A program made the translations under genes and the position numbers. The notes under the pieces were generated by a model. It was given only the letters and a program-made list of their open reading frames with translations, made no database searches and was not told the DNA's origin. Positions 1 to 13,087 of a DNA stretch of 64,000 nucleotides are shown here, piece after piece. This DNA is from Endothia cerciana (Eukaryota; Ascomycota; Sordariomycetes; Diaporthales; Cryphonectriaceae), in assembly GCA_026119935.1 (NCBI GenBank), contig JALRMH010000026.1, forward strand, positions 62,001 to 126,000, written 5' to 3'. How positions within the stretch are numbered: the first letter of the stretch is position 1; each line of letters opens with the position of its first letter.

Positions 1-3000
1 GCGATTAAGCTGCCGGTAAACGACTTACACCGGCTTGAAGAGTGCGCTTACCTCTCCTCTGTTTCGAGATGTTCCCAGAGAATGTAGGTGTGAAGGGCCA
101 CCTGATGTCTCTGATGCCCTGGTGCTCGGGGCTGGAAGATGGATTGTAACAGGAGCACAACCGAGCCTTTTATGGTCAAGTATGACGAAGACAACAGGGT
201 TGAAGAGTCTCACAAGTGGAGGAGGCGAGAGGCTTGAGCTTGGATATCGGCGACTAGGCAATCTGTCTCAGGACCCACACTTCGGGAAGCTGGTCAAGGG
301 AGCCTGTAGGGCTGCGAATGAACCGTCCGGATTGGGAGGGCGAGGAGAGATAGAGCTGTTGGTGTAGTGTCTGTGAAATGATTTGTGACAGGGAGACACT
401 CTGTTCTCTGCTCCCACTGCCAGTGGGGTGCTCTGGAGACCTGAAGGTGGGGATTTGGTGTAGTCTCAATCCACCAGTGGAGGCACAGCAATGGTAATAG
501 GAGCGGGCGAAGATCCTGCTGGCTAGTCACGTCACTATTAGACCTTTTAAACGAGGAAGGCTGAAGGCTGTTGTCCACTTGCTTCCGTAGACGTGGAAAG
601 AAAAGGAACTGGATGGACTGCAAACGGTCCAAGGCGGTGGGTCGGCGCGATGGCAATATGTATGCGCTCTGATGCTCCATTCTCTGGCCATGGCCCATGG
701 CGACCATACCAACTGCCGATAGAAGCTTGCTAGGGTAATTAGTCTTGATAACGGAAGTGGAAATGAGCCTGTGATACACTAAAAAGAAATCCCGCGGAGA
801 ACACATGGGAGAAGACTGACCATGCTACGACAGTACGAACTGGGTCCAACATGAACGGATAGTGTGAGGCCTGAAAAAGAAGTTGGCAGGGTGAAGAAGA
901 AAACGAGGTACTGGGCTGGGAGACCGACAAGAAGTAGCAGATACATGGCACAGTACGCAATGGATTTGTTGAGTACTTGAGCCTTGGACGAGCCGGTACA
1001 TGTGTACATGTAGTCATCCGTCGAATAGGAAATCGACCAACAAGTCGATGCCCTGGTCATATATCGGGTCTGCCCTCTCGTTAACGTATCCAGGTAACCC
1101 CTCCTCAGTTTCGAGCCTCCGTGAGTTGATCTTCCGGGATGAGTCACCCTGCCAAGGAGACGGTTCGGGCCCATGGCCTAGGTCGACGAGGAGAAAAGCA
1201 TCTGATGGTCCTGTCGGTTTCATTTTGGGCCATATCCCCTGGTGTGTTTGACATTGCGCTGGCTGCCGCGGCCCCGGGCCCAACCAAAGCCAGCAGGCAG
1301 GGCTGAGCTTGGGAATTCTGCCGAATGCGGAAGACTGTGCAGGCTGGCCTGGCCCGCAGTCCTGTTTGCATCAGAATATGTCAAGATTGCTTAAGGAGCA
1401 CCCAACTGGGGATTTGGCAGCCAAGCAGACAGATGCCGTGTTAATGGACATCGAGACCCGGAGATGAGAGTTTCCGTGCGCTGGCAGTCCTCAGACCGAG
1501 TTGAAGCCCTAGCGGGTCCTTACTGTCCCCCCCGAGAAGCCTGGACTCGGGGGATCGTTGAACGGTCTCTCGCAGCCAGCTCCCACCCGCCAAGAATAGA
1601 TAATGCCTTGTCATTCTCGCTGTGATCTCAACACGGCCAGTCCCTGTTCACTATGCCTAGGATGATAGACCCCCCGGATTTACTGGATGACCTGGACGGT
1701 CGTTCCTGAATCTCGAGATGTCACATTATTCTTCGAGCTGAAGACAGGATATGCTGCGAGCACTCTCGACATGATAGCTGCTGTGAACGGCGCGCCGACG
1801 CGTGACGCCATTCATCCGACACAGCCTTCCCCACTCGTCAAGATTAACAACCCCGTACTGCACGTACACCTGGGCAGGCGTGAGAGGCCCACGAGGGGCA
1901 CCCGAGCGAGGTTGTGGAACAGGACAGCTTCGTGGGCGTCTCCAGCATCCCGCCCCTGCCGTAGGCTCGCGTCTGGGATATTACCTGCCGTGCACCTGGT
2001 ATGGCGTCTCTGTATCACGAGGCACGATGCAGGAGGCGCAAAGAGGAAAGTGGGTCGAGGCCGGAGGGGATTTATAAGAGCTGACTGAGAGCGAGCCGCC
2101 CTGGAGAGTTACTATATAGGAGAATGGTGGTAAGTGTCAGTGTGTAACACTCCGTGTTCCTAAGCTTCATAGGGGGGGGAGAGAAGAGAAAGTCTATAAT
2201 TAAAAAAAGAAAAAGCACCAAAAAAACAACATACATTGTACATACCTACGCGAGTTGGGTCTCAGTGCATATTAGTGCGATGCAGTGTCGTCCGCATCGG
2301 GTGGTGTATCTACCCATATACTTTACATCCTTGAACAGCGGTACATCCCGGTTGGGTGGGTGCCTGGGTTCCTGAGTGCCTGGTACATAGCTACATACCA
2401 CTATGTAGTATGTAGAGCTTGCTGGGGTCAGGGTCTGGCAGTCCGGAATGCTGCGGGCGGGGTAGTGGCACGAGCGGGTACCAAGGTCCCCACTGGCTCC
2501 AGTTCGGTTCTGGCCTGTCAGTGCCACGGGTGCCTGCCACGGCCTGTCACGCCTGTCAATATACTATGGTACATAGTAGATTGTGGCTTCCCACTCGCAG
2601 CAGGGGCACGCACGGGTCTGGGTCCAGCGCCCGAACCCTTTAGGTGGCTGTGCTTATTCCCGAACCGATTCTCGTCTTTTCCTTTCCCCTGTCGTTGACG
2701 ACCTTCCTTCTCTTGCCCTCTGGGACGAAACTCGAATTTGCTCCTCGACACACGTGCCTCCTCTCACGTGCCATCTTATTTTACTCTGTCGAGGATGGCC
2801 ATGTGGCGCACTCATCGCGGCTGTGTCCCCGATCATTAATTCACAGGTGCCAAGGTGAGCACGTTGTCACACAGTAAAATGTGTATCTGCATCAGCCGCT
2901 GCCAGCACAGGATGCAAGCAAGCACTCTTCAGTCTTCCAGGACAAAAGGACCAACACATGTCATCTCCACGTCATGACCTGAGGCCTGCATCACGAGCCC

Positions 3001-3304
3001 CGTCCTGTAGTCGAGAACCAGTCGATGCAAGATGTGTACCGAGTACAGAGCCTGGAGAGCCTGGAGCTGGACCGGATGTATATTTCGCTGACAGCACAGT
3101 ACAGTACAGGACAGTACGGAGCGCGGGTGACGGATTCCCACTCCAGCTGCAGCCAGACCGCACGAATCAAAGCCTCACTCTTGCCTCCGACAATCCTGGC
3201 ACCTTCAATTTATTCATCTGGGTGGTCTTACTGGTCCAAAGCGCCTAAACCGGGACGACAATCAATCCCAAGTACGCCAGAACCCTTCTTGTCATTTGTT
3301 TCAA

Positions 3305-3334
3305 GGCCCTGGCCCTGGCCCTGGCCCTGGCCCT
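3305..3334. repeat. Hexamer tandem repeat (GGCCCT)5
   Basis: Five perfect tandem copies of GGCCCT. It lies in gene-free DNA and would encode a Gly-Pro or Ala-Leu type dipeptide run if translated, but no gene uses it. Confidence 0.9.
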
Positions 3335-3839
3335 GACTCCGCGGCTGATCATGGCCGCCTTGCTCCTATCGTTTCAGCGAGTACTTTTTGTGCCCAACAT
3401 CTGCTGCCTAGCTTCCGGCGCCTGATATCAACCCTGACTCCCGGGCCTACGCACCTGACAGGGCCCGAGTCTTCACCCATGTCCGGTGAATACCACGCTT
3501 CCCTTGAGGATCGATCTGACAAATGTCCGAGAGATGGCCAGACGGTAGAGGCTGCCCCATACATCCATGATGCCGTGGCTGGCTGGCCTGCGTCTCGTCA
3601 CATCGCAGGTCGGGCGATCGAAGCGTGGAAGTGGAGACGGCTAATGGAGAACCACGGTCAATCCGAGCTCCCCACCAGTGCAGATCACAAGCAGTGTATT
3701 GCGCGGCTTCCGTGTCACCAGCGCCTGGCCCGGGGGAGAGAAGGCAGGGGAAAGAAACGCAGTATTTGCTGCTTTGTCTCGTTCACGCACTCCCGCGCTG
3801 CGGAATGACACTCACGGCGCTGCGGAGCCAGGTGGGATT

Positions 3840-3864
3840 CCTGCGGGCTCTTGGAGCCCGCAGG
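3840..3864. repeat. Perfect inverted repeat, 11-bp stem and 3-nt loop
   Basis: The left arm CCTGCGGGCTC (3840-3850) is exactly reverse-complemented by GAGCCCGCAGG (3854-3864) around the loop TTG. The stem is strongly GC-rich. No T-run follows it and no neighbouring gene explains it. Confidence 0.85.
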
Positions 3865-6800
3865 TGCAAGACTCTGTTGCTCTCACGTCAAGTACGGCAA
3901 TCGGGCGTCGCACCCAGGGCAGCTGGAGCCGCACAGAGTCGAGAACTCCTTGTTTCTGCTCGGGAGGCATCTTCAAGCAGGAGTCGGAACACAGTTGGGT
4001 CGCGACCATAGTCACTCAGCAGAATTCATGCTGCGCAGGCGCATCACGCGACGATCACGAGGGACTGGCTCATAGCTTATAGTACAGGAGACCGCTTCCG
4101 TCGGGCCAACGTCCCCTGTCCGCAGCATGCGTCTAAGCGAGGCCGTCTGCAGCGCCTCACGATCTTAGGCCCCTACGATCGTTACCCTGCACGTCGTCAA
4201 ATGTCACTCCAATCATTCAAGGGTTCTGGGCGCCTAGGATTGAGGCTCTCGGCTGCCTCCGAGCACGCTTCGATCCTTCTACAATCGGCTGCATGCCACG
4301 AGCCTATGTTCAGGTCTTGAAAGACTTCTATGGGATTGCAGGGGAATCATACTCACTCACGCCTGGGCCGTCAGAGAAGATGCCGACGTGGACTTAAAGC
4401 CCTGTAACCCCCTGGTGGCACTTACCACGCCTAATTCATACCTCCTACCCTTGGCGATCTCACCCAGGCCAGTGTTATGGGCATCGAGGACGTGGCTGCG
4501 AGCGGGGTTCTGCTTCTCGTCCGACGGGACACTTTCACTCGAGCAGCATGATCAACTAACTGACCGGTCTCTACCCAAGATCAGTGAATGGGGTAGGCAC
4601 AGAAGGCATTGATACGTCGATGCAGCTATACTCGGGTACGGCACCCCGACCGACCTACAATACGGCGTGCCGGGGGTGTCTCATCTATCACGGCACATTT
4701 CTCGCTCATTGTGAAGGTGGCTTGCAGGTTTAGGCACCGGCACGAAACAGGTGCACAAATCACGTTGACGAGAGGACCAAGTTTGGGCTGGATGGCGCCG
4801 GACGGTGACCACCACATTCCCGAGATCCCTCAAGGATGTATTTTCCTCCCCCGTCCACCACCAACCCACGGCGGGAAACCCACGTCTCCTCATGCAATGT
4901 TCGATCCCAATCTGGAACAGCGTACCGTGAGCCTGCAGACCGGTGGCTGTCGAAGCTGCATCCGCACAATCTTTGTCATTTGTGACGGAAGTTCTGGACT
5001 GAGCTTAAGCGATCTCAAGTTACCGGAAGCTGACCTCACATCAGACAATCCGAAGGGTGCTGCCGAGACCTGAGAGGCCCGTTTCGGCTCACCGGTCGTC
5101 TTGGAGTACACCATCATCGTGGTTTTCTGCTGCAGCCGTCTCCTAATCTGGTACTAGCCTGCGGTCGACATGCCACATGAAGGTATCTTGGACCACCCTC
5201 GGGTCAGCGTGGTCACGACGGGACAGACCGAACTAGAACAACTAAGAGCCCGGCTTTATCATGCGGCATCATATTTCTCCTTGAAATCGGTATCACTGTT
5301 GGGCATGACTCTCATGAACGCGGGTAGTTATGCAGGTCAGCACGCCGCCCATGCCCGAGAACGACAGGCCATGTACAACACTGGCGGAACGGCCCTCGCA
5401 TAGAAGTTATGAGCTTGTCAGGTTTTAGCCTAGCCGAGGAGTACCACGCCCGCTATCCACGGGATTTTGTCACTCTTTGGATGCCACAAGAGAATAACCA
5501 GCCGAAGAGCCCAGGACGCGCGCTTGTCTTGCTTCCTATTCGCCGACCCGTTCCTCGTTCGTCACGAGAAATCGTTTGCGAGATTCCCATGATGCGCCTT
5601 TCTTTTAACCGGTTTCGATCCTTCTCGTCTGAATACCTTTTCCATCTTACCGGTCAAGCTTGATTCTGACACGGATTCATGAACCTCTCCGGCAGCCCAA
5701 CAGCGAGACGCCTCAGCCCGGCTATTGTTCCAAAACTCCGGTTCCTTCAAACCCCGGCGAGGTCCCGCGTGAGGTCTCCTGAATCTGAACAACGGCCGGT
5801 CCCAATCACTTGACTGACCTCTGCGCTTGATATTGCCTGCCGTCCGGTATGGGTAGGCAACCTTTGTACTGGGGACAAGCTGGCGTCAAGGCATTCAGGT
5901 ACGGGGTACCGATCCCACCGTGATCTGTACTCCCGCGCTTATCACTGCGTACGTGCGATGTAATACTGACAGCCGGCGGTGAGCTTGAACGACCCCCACT
6001 CAAAATACACACCTGTTGGTCATCCCACTACAGAACCGGTCACCTTTCAGGATGCTTTTGGGAAACTTCCTTCCTCAATCGGTCTCGGTGGGGACTTTTC
6101 AGATGCGTAGCTGTCGGAGTATAGGCGTCATGTCTGGCATCACTGTCACCCACCTCGCTGGGAAAGGATAACTCTATACCCTTGCAGATTTGACCCCAAA
6201 AAACATACTACCTGCATGCATACCTACACCACATCAAATCCCAAAGACTCTCATCTGCTGACAGAACCCACCGGCCCTCCTGACGCACGTGAAATACCAC
6301 CGCCCTCCGTTGAGCCAGTCGCGGCCTGTCCAGAAGATGCGCACTGGGGCTTCGGACTCCTGGGATATGATATCTCAGATTTTCCCCCTTGGTGTACAGG
6401 TCATCCAGGCCACGTCTTCTCATGCTCTGCGGGTATTCCTGCCCCGGGGCCCAGGGATTCGACACCAGCATCGGACCAACGGTGAGAATCATCAGCGTGT
6501 TCAGACCATGTTCTCCATCTGAAGAGACACAGGCGGGCCTTCTTTTGTTCTCGCTCACCTTGGTATTGAAGGGGGAAGAAGAAGCCTGCCGAGCCGCTGT
6601 ACTGTAAGCACCCGGTGAAGATCTTGTCACAATGGTCTTGCCACCAACCCAAATCTGATCATGTCGGCAGCATGTGCGCCTCCCGTCTGAGCCACCAGCC
6701 TGAAAATCTTGGTTCGCTTGGCCGCACTTGGGCCATCTTGACATTTCGTTCTATGTATTCTATTGTCTTACGCTATTGGTACACCCGGACGGATCGACAA

Positions 6801-6949
6801 GGATTCTCCGCTCCATCAGGACGGTCCTGAGATGATCACCCTGGTCCATATTTTAGGCGATTGTCAAAGGTCATGTGAAGGACCCCTAGGACCAATATTT
6901 GAGACCGCATTTGTGTAGCATGCGGGCCCTGGGAAGTCGAACCCTAAAC

Positions 6950-9900
6950 CTACAGCCGCGGTACATCGTCCTCTGCGGTCACTGCGGCCTCGGTTATCGC
7001 GGAGACGAGGCCCTGAGCTGCCGTGATCACATTCTCTTGTGCCTTTGCGCGGTCAAGCTTCATCTCCAAACCTTCGTTGTCGTCTGCCTCTTCGCCCTGC
7101 TGCTTCTGCCAGGAGAACGCGTCCGAGAGGTTCACGGCGACGAAGCTCTTTGGGAGCTTGACCCTGTAATTTGAGGTGTTAGTTTAGTTGGGAAGTGTTA
7201 TGATCCGTTGCACGAGCGTTTTGACTTACGTGTGGAACTTGGCTCGTAAAGTATCAATCACCGTCTTCCAGTCGCAATGGGGCGTCAAGCTCCTCCTCGG
7301 CGCACAGCTGATGCAGTGCTTGCTGTCAAGCTGTACGTCCAGCGGGTCGTAGACGTGGCAGCCAGGGCTGATGGTGATCCGGATGCTGTACTCAAAGGTA
7401 GGATAGCCACTACCACCTGCTGCCTCTGGGGGATTCGTTTCTGACTCATACAACTCAAAGCAGATCTGCGAGAGATAGTCAAGCTCCGGAATGGTGCTCC
7501 GCTTGATCTTGGTCTCGATGCCGCCCTCAAGGATACTGTTGAGCAGCGTGTAGATGTGGGACTCCTTCGTGAAGTACAAGAAGCACTTCGCGTCGTCGGA
7601 TGCCTGCATGTCCTCAAGGTCGGTCACAATCTCCCTGAGTAGAGGGAGGGACGTGAGAAGACCGATCTCGAGCTTCTCACTATCACTGATGCCATATTCC
7701 TGCGGGCAGATGAAGTCGAACAGAACCTTGGCCAACTGGTAGAGCTCCCGTAGTGGCTCAAAGCGAGCATCGGTCTTGGTCTTGGTCTGGCTGTCTCCCT
7801 TGCAGAGGTTAAAGTACTCCTCCGCTGGAGCGATCTTACCAGCACCACGCAGCCCAGTCTTCCAGGATGGTCTCCTGAAAAGTTTCTTCATCCTGCGCTC
7901 CTCCTTGTCGCCTTCCTTCACAGTTCCTTTGTCTCCATGCTTGCCATCCTCGGACGCCTTGCCAGATGACTGCTGATCCTCGGGGTCCTTAGGGCTAGGA
8001 TTCGACTTGCCCTCCTTGTTACCAATAATGATGCCGAACTCCTCCTCCAACATGCTCTTGGAAGGAGTAAAGACCCATTCTAGAAATTGGCGATTGTGAA
8101 GTGCGTCGAATTTCATCGTATCGTATAGCTCGGAGATCTTGGATGGATCGACCTTCTCACCGTCGCAGAACTCTGTGAAGAGCTTCTCCCATCGCTCCCT
8201 GAATAGCTCTGCATCCTCCCCACAGCACCAGCGGGCCTGAATGTCGGCTACAGCGCTGGCTTGTGACAGCGCAGTTGCATGTGAATGAATCGATGTAGAC
8301 GAAGCCTCGCCACTCTTGGATTTTTCGGAATTGTTCGGGTTGGCAATGGCGGTAAGTGAGTTGACGGCGCCGCTGTATAGCTTGTTGTAGTTGTGCTGCA
8401 TCACGCGACGATGAAAGTTCATGAGTAGCACCACGCGAGTCTGAACTTCCGAAGGCTCTGGCATATTTTCTGGCCATGCGAATTGAGACGGCCTCTCATT
8501 TCCTTTCCGGAGGAGACCTTTGACTACATTCTGTCAGCAATGCTTGCCATGGGTCATATTCGTGCTTTTATACATGATCCATGGGAAATAGGAGGCAGGA
8601 GCTGAAGAGCTTTTGAGGAACGGTATGAGAGGGTTATGGTTTAGGAGAGGGAAGGTCAGGAGGTGAGGTTAGAATGGAGATCATTTGGGCGAGGACAGAA
8701 CGAACGCTTCTTCTTGACCTTATCCATCTCATCCTTCGCTGCATTGGAATCATCCAAAAGGTCCTTCCGAATTTGGATAAAATCCTCAGGAAGGTCTGTC
8801 CGGTTCAGAAAGGCAGACGACCAGATTTGTGCACTTGTGGTGACTCGTCTCTCCGAGCTGCTGAAAACGTGTACTTCGTCAAGAATTTCTCGGTTGAGAA
8901 TGGCCAGGTCGTTTCGCATATTCTCGCCGAGTTCCTGGGACTGATATCGAGCGGAGTGAGTTGGCTCACCTCCCCACTTCACAATAAGTTGCAGCTTATC
9001 GAGGACCAGCCCATTCTCAGCAGCTGTGATCTTGGACATAGTCATACCTGATAAAGAGTCGTGGCGTTTCGGAGGGAATCGAGGTTGCCGCTCCTTTCCA
9101 GACTTGTCGCTCTCTGGCTGTGCGTTCTCCTGGTGATCCTCGGCGCCGGGCTGCGGAAATTGCCCTTCTGGTAGAGCTTGCTTTTCGTCTACCGTCTTCA
9201 TCTCGTCCGTGTTCTTCTTCCGGAACATGGGTTTGATCTGAACCTTGGTTCCAGGCCAGCTGCTTTTCTTGACCAAGACATTTCGTAGTGTCCTCAGCTT
9301 TTCGCGATCCTCGCCGCCTGCTTTCATGGCCTTGTCCACAGCCTCCAAAACACTAGCAAGCGCTGGCTCGCCAATAAGCAGCACCTCCTCCTGATGACCT
9401 TTGAGGAGTTCAATGAACGGCTCTGTGTGGAATGTGAACTTAAATTTCTGCTTTGGCGTGCGATCAGCGTGTCGAATGACTGAAACCATGCCCTTCAGTT
9501 TCCAAGAGTGCTTTGGAGGGGGTGGAGGGGGCGTTTGGACTTCGGATTCAGTTACGCCATGATCATGCAAGTCTGGCGTCGCTGGCACTGTCGTTGGTGC
9601 AGACTGTGGCACGCTCTTAGCTAAAGGCTCTGGAAGCTGAGACAGCAGCGGACTTGTGGCACCACTTCCAGACTTGGAGGCGTTGGCGCTTTCCGGCTTG
9701 AGAGGCTCTGGGAGAGGCGCGCTCGTGACCCGGGTGTCCTGGAGTGTCTTCAATGCTGGCAGGGCTGTCTTCTGGTTGGGTAACATCCCAATCAGAGGAG
9801 TCTCCTTAGAACCCTTGTCCTTTCCACCGGGAGCAGCCCGCCCCATGGGGTCGAAATCCGTGATGGATGGAGACGGCATCGGAGGCGTCATACCAGCTCG

Positions 9901-12100
9901 TCGCATCTTCTCCTTGACGAAGATCTCCTTGAGAATATTGGCACAGTGGTCATAGTAATCATCGTTGTCCTTGACGAAACTCCAGCCGTTGACGTCGATA
10001 ACATAGCTCTTCCCACCAGCTCGGAGGAGATCAAACCCACAGACTCGTTGGCCAAACGTGGTGGCAATCTTGCTTGCCATGGCCTTCTCCTCGTCACTCA
10101 GGCTGGTGACGTAGCGAATCTCTTTGCCGTGTGTGTTACGCCGGACAAGACCGTCAACGACTGGTGATTTCCTGGTTTCAGCATGACAATATTCGGGACC
10201 AACCGTGTATGCTTTCACATCTTCTGCGTTGTCGACTTCCATGAACTTCTCGTAGAGATAACTCTCCCCCGGTTGAGTGATGCACCGAGGAACGTTGAGA
10301 TCACCAACGTATTCGGAGCTCTTGTTGCCGATCTTTCTGAACAGTTTTCTTGCGCCTCCGCCTGTGCTGCTGTGGAAGTAAATTATGATGTTATGATCCT
10401 CGCCGCTTGTTGGCTTCTCAACAAAAGGCTTCTCGAGCAGAGCACCGTCGACACTTAGGACATCTCCGTCGTCCAAAAGTTCAACCTTCCGAGGCAATAT
10501 CATCTGGTCGGGATCTGTAGGAGTGGGGTCCAGTGATATGCCCGTGACGTCTTTGATATGCTTTGCAATTTCGGCAGTGAGAAGACGAGGGCCTCCGTCT
10601 CGACTCACCTCCAGGCGCTGCGGTGTTGGGACACCGACATTGTCCAGAAGATAAAGGCACAGTCGCCTGTCCCAGAGAACCTTTTGCATGGGCACGTCGT
10701 TGACGCAGAATGGCTTACGTGCCTTGGTATAGGCGATAGCTTTGTCCAATGGAAACCCATCAGAGTAGAATGATATCAAATAATCACTTATAAGGGGTCG
10801 CTCTGTTAGCAAATTTACTGTGGAAAAGTGCACCATCAGAAATGCAACAGGCGGAGCAGAGCACTCAGCTTACCATACGGGCCAATTTTCGATGTCTGGC
10901 CACGAACACGTCAGCAATAGCGGCAGTGCAATGGGACCGGATGCATTTACCTTCGTCTAGAATGACTTTGTCCCCAAAAATCTTGACATCAAACTCTCGG
11001 TTTGCCAGAAGTCGGTTCAAGATGTTCCTACTGGGTTTGCTTCTGGCTTTGACGTCCAAGGCACAGACACCAATGAGACCCAACGGAGCAGGCTTTGCTA
11101 CAGAATCGGTTAGAGATTTGACGGTCTGACCTGAAGACAAGACAGACAAACCTTCCTCCTTTTCTTTGTGCTGAAGAGTCCGATCACTGCTCGGACTGTG
11201 GCTGCTTGCCGCCGTACTCCCGCTGAGTCTCCGCTTAGCACGACTCCTATCTCTACCGGGCTGTGATCTCGACGCGCCAGAAGGATCCGACCGGGGGATT
11301 TGCCCATGTCCGTGGCTCCGCTTAAGGATGTCGGACAGGTGGTGGTGATGAGGCTGCTCCCGAGGAGCAAGGTTTCCTCCATTTGAGGCCTGACTACCGG
11401 TGGTCACCGTGACATTAGACACGCCCGTGTCGCCCGATTTGCTTGCGGTCGACGCCATGAATCCAGATAAAGAGCGAGACGTGCCTGCTGAACCAGTGTC
11501 GGAACCATTTGCTGATGCGGCTGAGCTTTGAACACCTCTCGCAGACGCCAGTGAGTAGATTGATGAGATGCTCATACGCTTATTGTCGTTCTCAGAGAAG
11601 GACGAACGCGCAGAGGGCATGGCAGGGTCTGGGAGGACTTGCTCATTAACCTTGTCAGGGAAAGCACCTGGGACTAAGCGAGGAGTGTCGAAATCTTCTG
11701 TACCGTCGCTGGAGGCCGCGATATCCCTCAGAGAGTTTGAGCTGCTGAAGGCACCAGACTCGAGCACACGGGATTTAACCGAGGCGGGGTCGTCGTTATA
11801 AGAGTCAGAATTATTCGAATCTCGCCTGTTCTGGGCCAAAGACGTAAGAGGGTTTATTGCGGATCGTGATGAAGGAGGGGGCATAGACAGGCTAGCCTGG
11901 TCTGCGTTGACTTCGGTGACGCCGGCTTCGGCATGCCTGCTCTTATGTTGAAGGGAGCTACTCCGCACGGAAGAGAAAGATGATTTCCGTGAAGTGCCAG
12001 AACCGCCTCGAGACTTTGGAGCCTGAGAGGCGGATATCTCGTTGTTGAGAAAGCTGGGTTCTCCAGGAGAGGCAGCCTCTGGTGGTGGTGTGTGGGACAT
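6950..12100 (-). CDS. vip1: Vip1/Asp1 bifunctional inositol hexakisphosphate kinase and pyrophosphate phosphatase (PPIP5K)
   Basis: PPIP5K-family enzyme: an ATP-grasp kinase makes 1-pyrophosphate inositol phosphates and a C-terminal histidine-acid-phosphatase-like domain can remove them; in fungi it affects growth polarity, microtubules and phosphate sensing. Exons on the minus strand: 12100-10951, 10895-10874, 10786-8706, 8523-7230, 7163-6950, giving about 1,586 residues. A long Ser-rich N-terminus (about 330 residues) precedes the kinase, which opens with the conserved GVCALDVKARSKPSRNIL block. A Pro/Ser-rich linker follows, then the phosphatase signature RHADRTPKQK (coded near 9474-9445). 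Splice joins restore the family text exactly: ILDE-DIENWPVC-DYLISF and KVKKKL-KGLLR. A further 54-nt segment (11098-11151) looks like an optional sixth intron. The protein is longer than the yeast orthologues because of the disordered regions. It diverges from utp21. Confidence 0.93.
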
Positions 12101-13087
12101 GGTGGGCTAGCAGGTATATAGCACCCTAGCCCCAGCTGACAATAGCCTCGAACTAGAGTGCCCAGATGGGTCTTGGAGCTTTTGCCGCGTGATCTCGCCG
12201 GTCTTCACGGAATCTTGGGGCTGGAGTGGCACCACTGTGCAGACTTGGTGGCTAATGCCGAGAGACGTCTGATCAGGTCGCAGGAGCAGCCTTTGATGGC
12301 GTCTTGAAAATTGCTGTGGTGGTCGGAGCACCGATACAAGCGGTACCTTGGTCCAGATGGTGAAGGCGGTTGTTAGATCAAGAGTGGTCTGAAGAGAGCT
12401 GCGGGTTGTGGATCAAATATCAACATGATGGATACAGTCTTGTGGGATGGTTGTGGTGGTGTCGTGACGGAAGTTGGACAGTCCAGTCGAGAAGAACAAG
12501 GAAGTCTACCTCCGGGCTTCATAGAACTCGCATGACTAATGTTGACTCAGAAGCAGAGGAGTACGGCGTGGGAAGCAGACAGGTGCGATTTTCCTCAAGG
12601 GTCACCTGGCAAGAGTCGGTGGTTTGGTTTTTTTTTTTTTTTTTTTTTTAAAAAAATTGTTCTGTACTAGTACGATAGCAGAGATGAGAGCACGGCGTGC
12701 AGTACGTACAGTCCATAGCCGGGGTGCCTCAATTTTCAGCGAATAGGGTGCTCGAATTGAAGCTACAAATGCTTGACGTCGTGGCGGCGCCAGAGGGATG
12801 CATCTGTTAAGAGTCCGCTGGATACGCTGTTGTGCATGTGAGAAACTTTAGCGGGGGTACCTCCCACAGATAGTGGGGCAGAGAAGTCGCCAGGTACTTC
12901 GCACGATAAGATAAGGCGAGCTTCTCGCGGCCGGCACTGGAATTTTTGCCAGGCTGAAAACGGAGGAAAAGTTTCCCGGGCCATACACCAAGCTCAACGG
13001 CTTGCCCTGCAGCTGGAAGAGACGGTCGAAGTCAGTACTCTTTTCCCTTCCTGTCGGTATTGCACCAGCTCTGGAGAGAGCTTAAAG
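12101..13087. promoter_or_regulatory. Divergent intergenic region between vip1 and utp21
   Basis: These 987 bases separate two start codons facing away from each other, so they must hold both promoters and 5' UTRs. A T22 run followed directly by A7 lies at 12628-12656, a classic nucleosome-excluding poly(dA:dT) element placed near the middle. No additional gene is visible. Confidence 0.6.
12628..12656. repeat. T22-A7 homopolymer tract
   Basis: Twenty-two T followed by seven A in the shared vip1/utp21 promoter region. Homopolymers of this size often act as nucleosome-poor promoter elements and are also prone to sequencing length error. Confidence 0.9.

Larger units (their letters stand above)
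1..6949. other. Gene-free left arm, no recognised coding sequence
   Basis: I read all frames and found only short open frames (up to about 170-180 codons) with no family motif, no plausible exon chain and no conserved block. The stretch contains a GGCCCT hexamer array (3305-3334), a perfect GC-rich hairpin (3840-3864) and small palindromes near 2391-2408 and 2562-2578. The last part is the 3' flank of the Vip1-type gene, whose stop codon lies at 6950. A lineage-specific small gene could be missed by eye. Confidence 0.6.

Noticed and set aside
6208..6744. 178-codon minus-strand open frame with a short hydrophobic stretch
   Set aside because: Briefly considered as a relic of a membrane protein (RTA1-like), but no consecutive family motifs could be assembled, even with frame changes.
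6925..6950. Minus-strand GGTTCGACTTCCC resembling a tRNA T-arm
   Set aside because: It lies at the end of the vip1 coding sequence, with no other tRNA arms.
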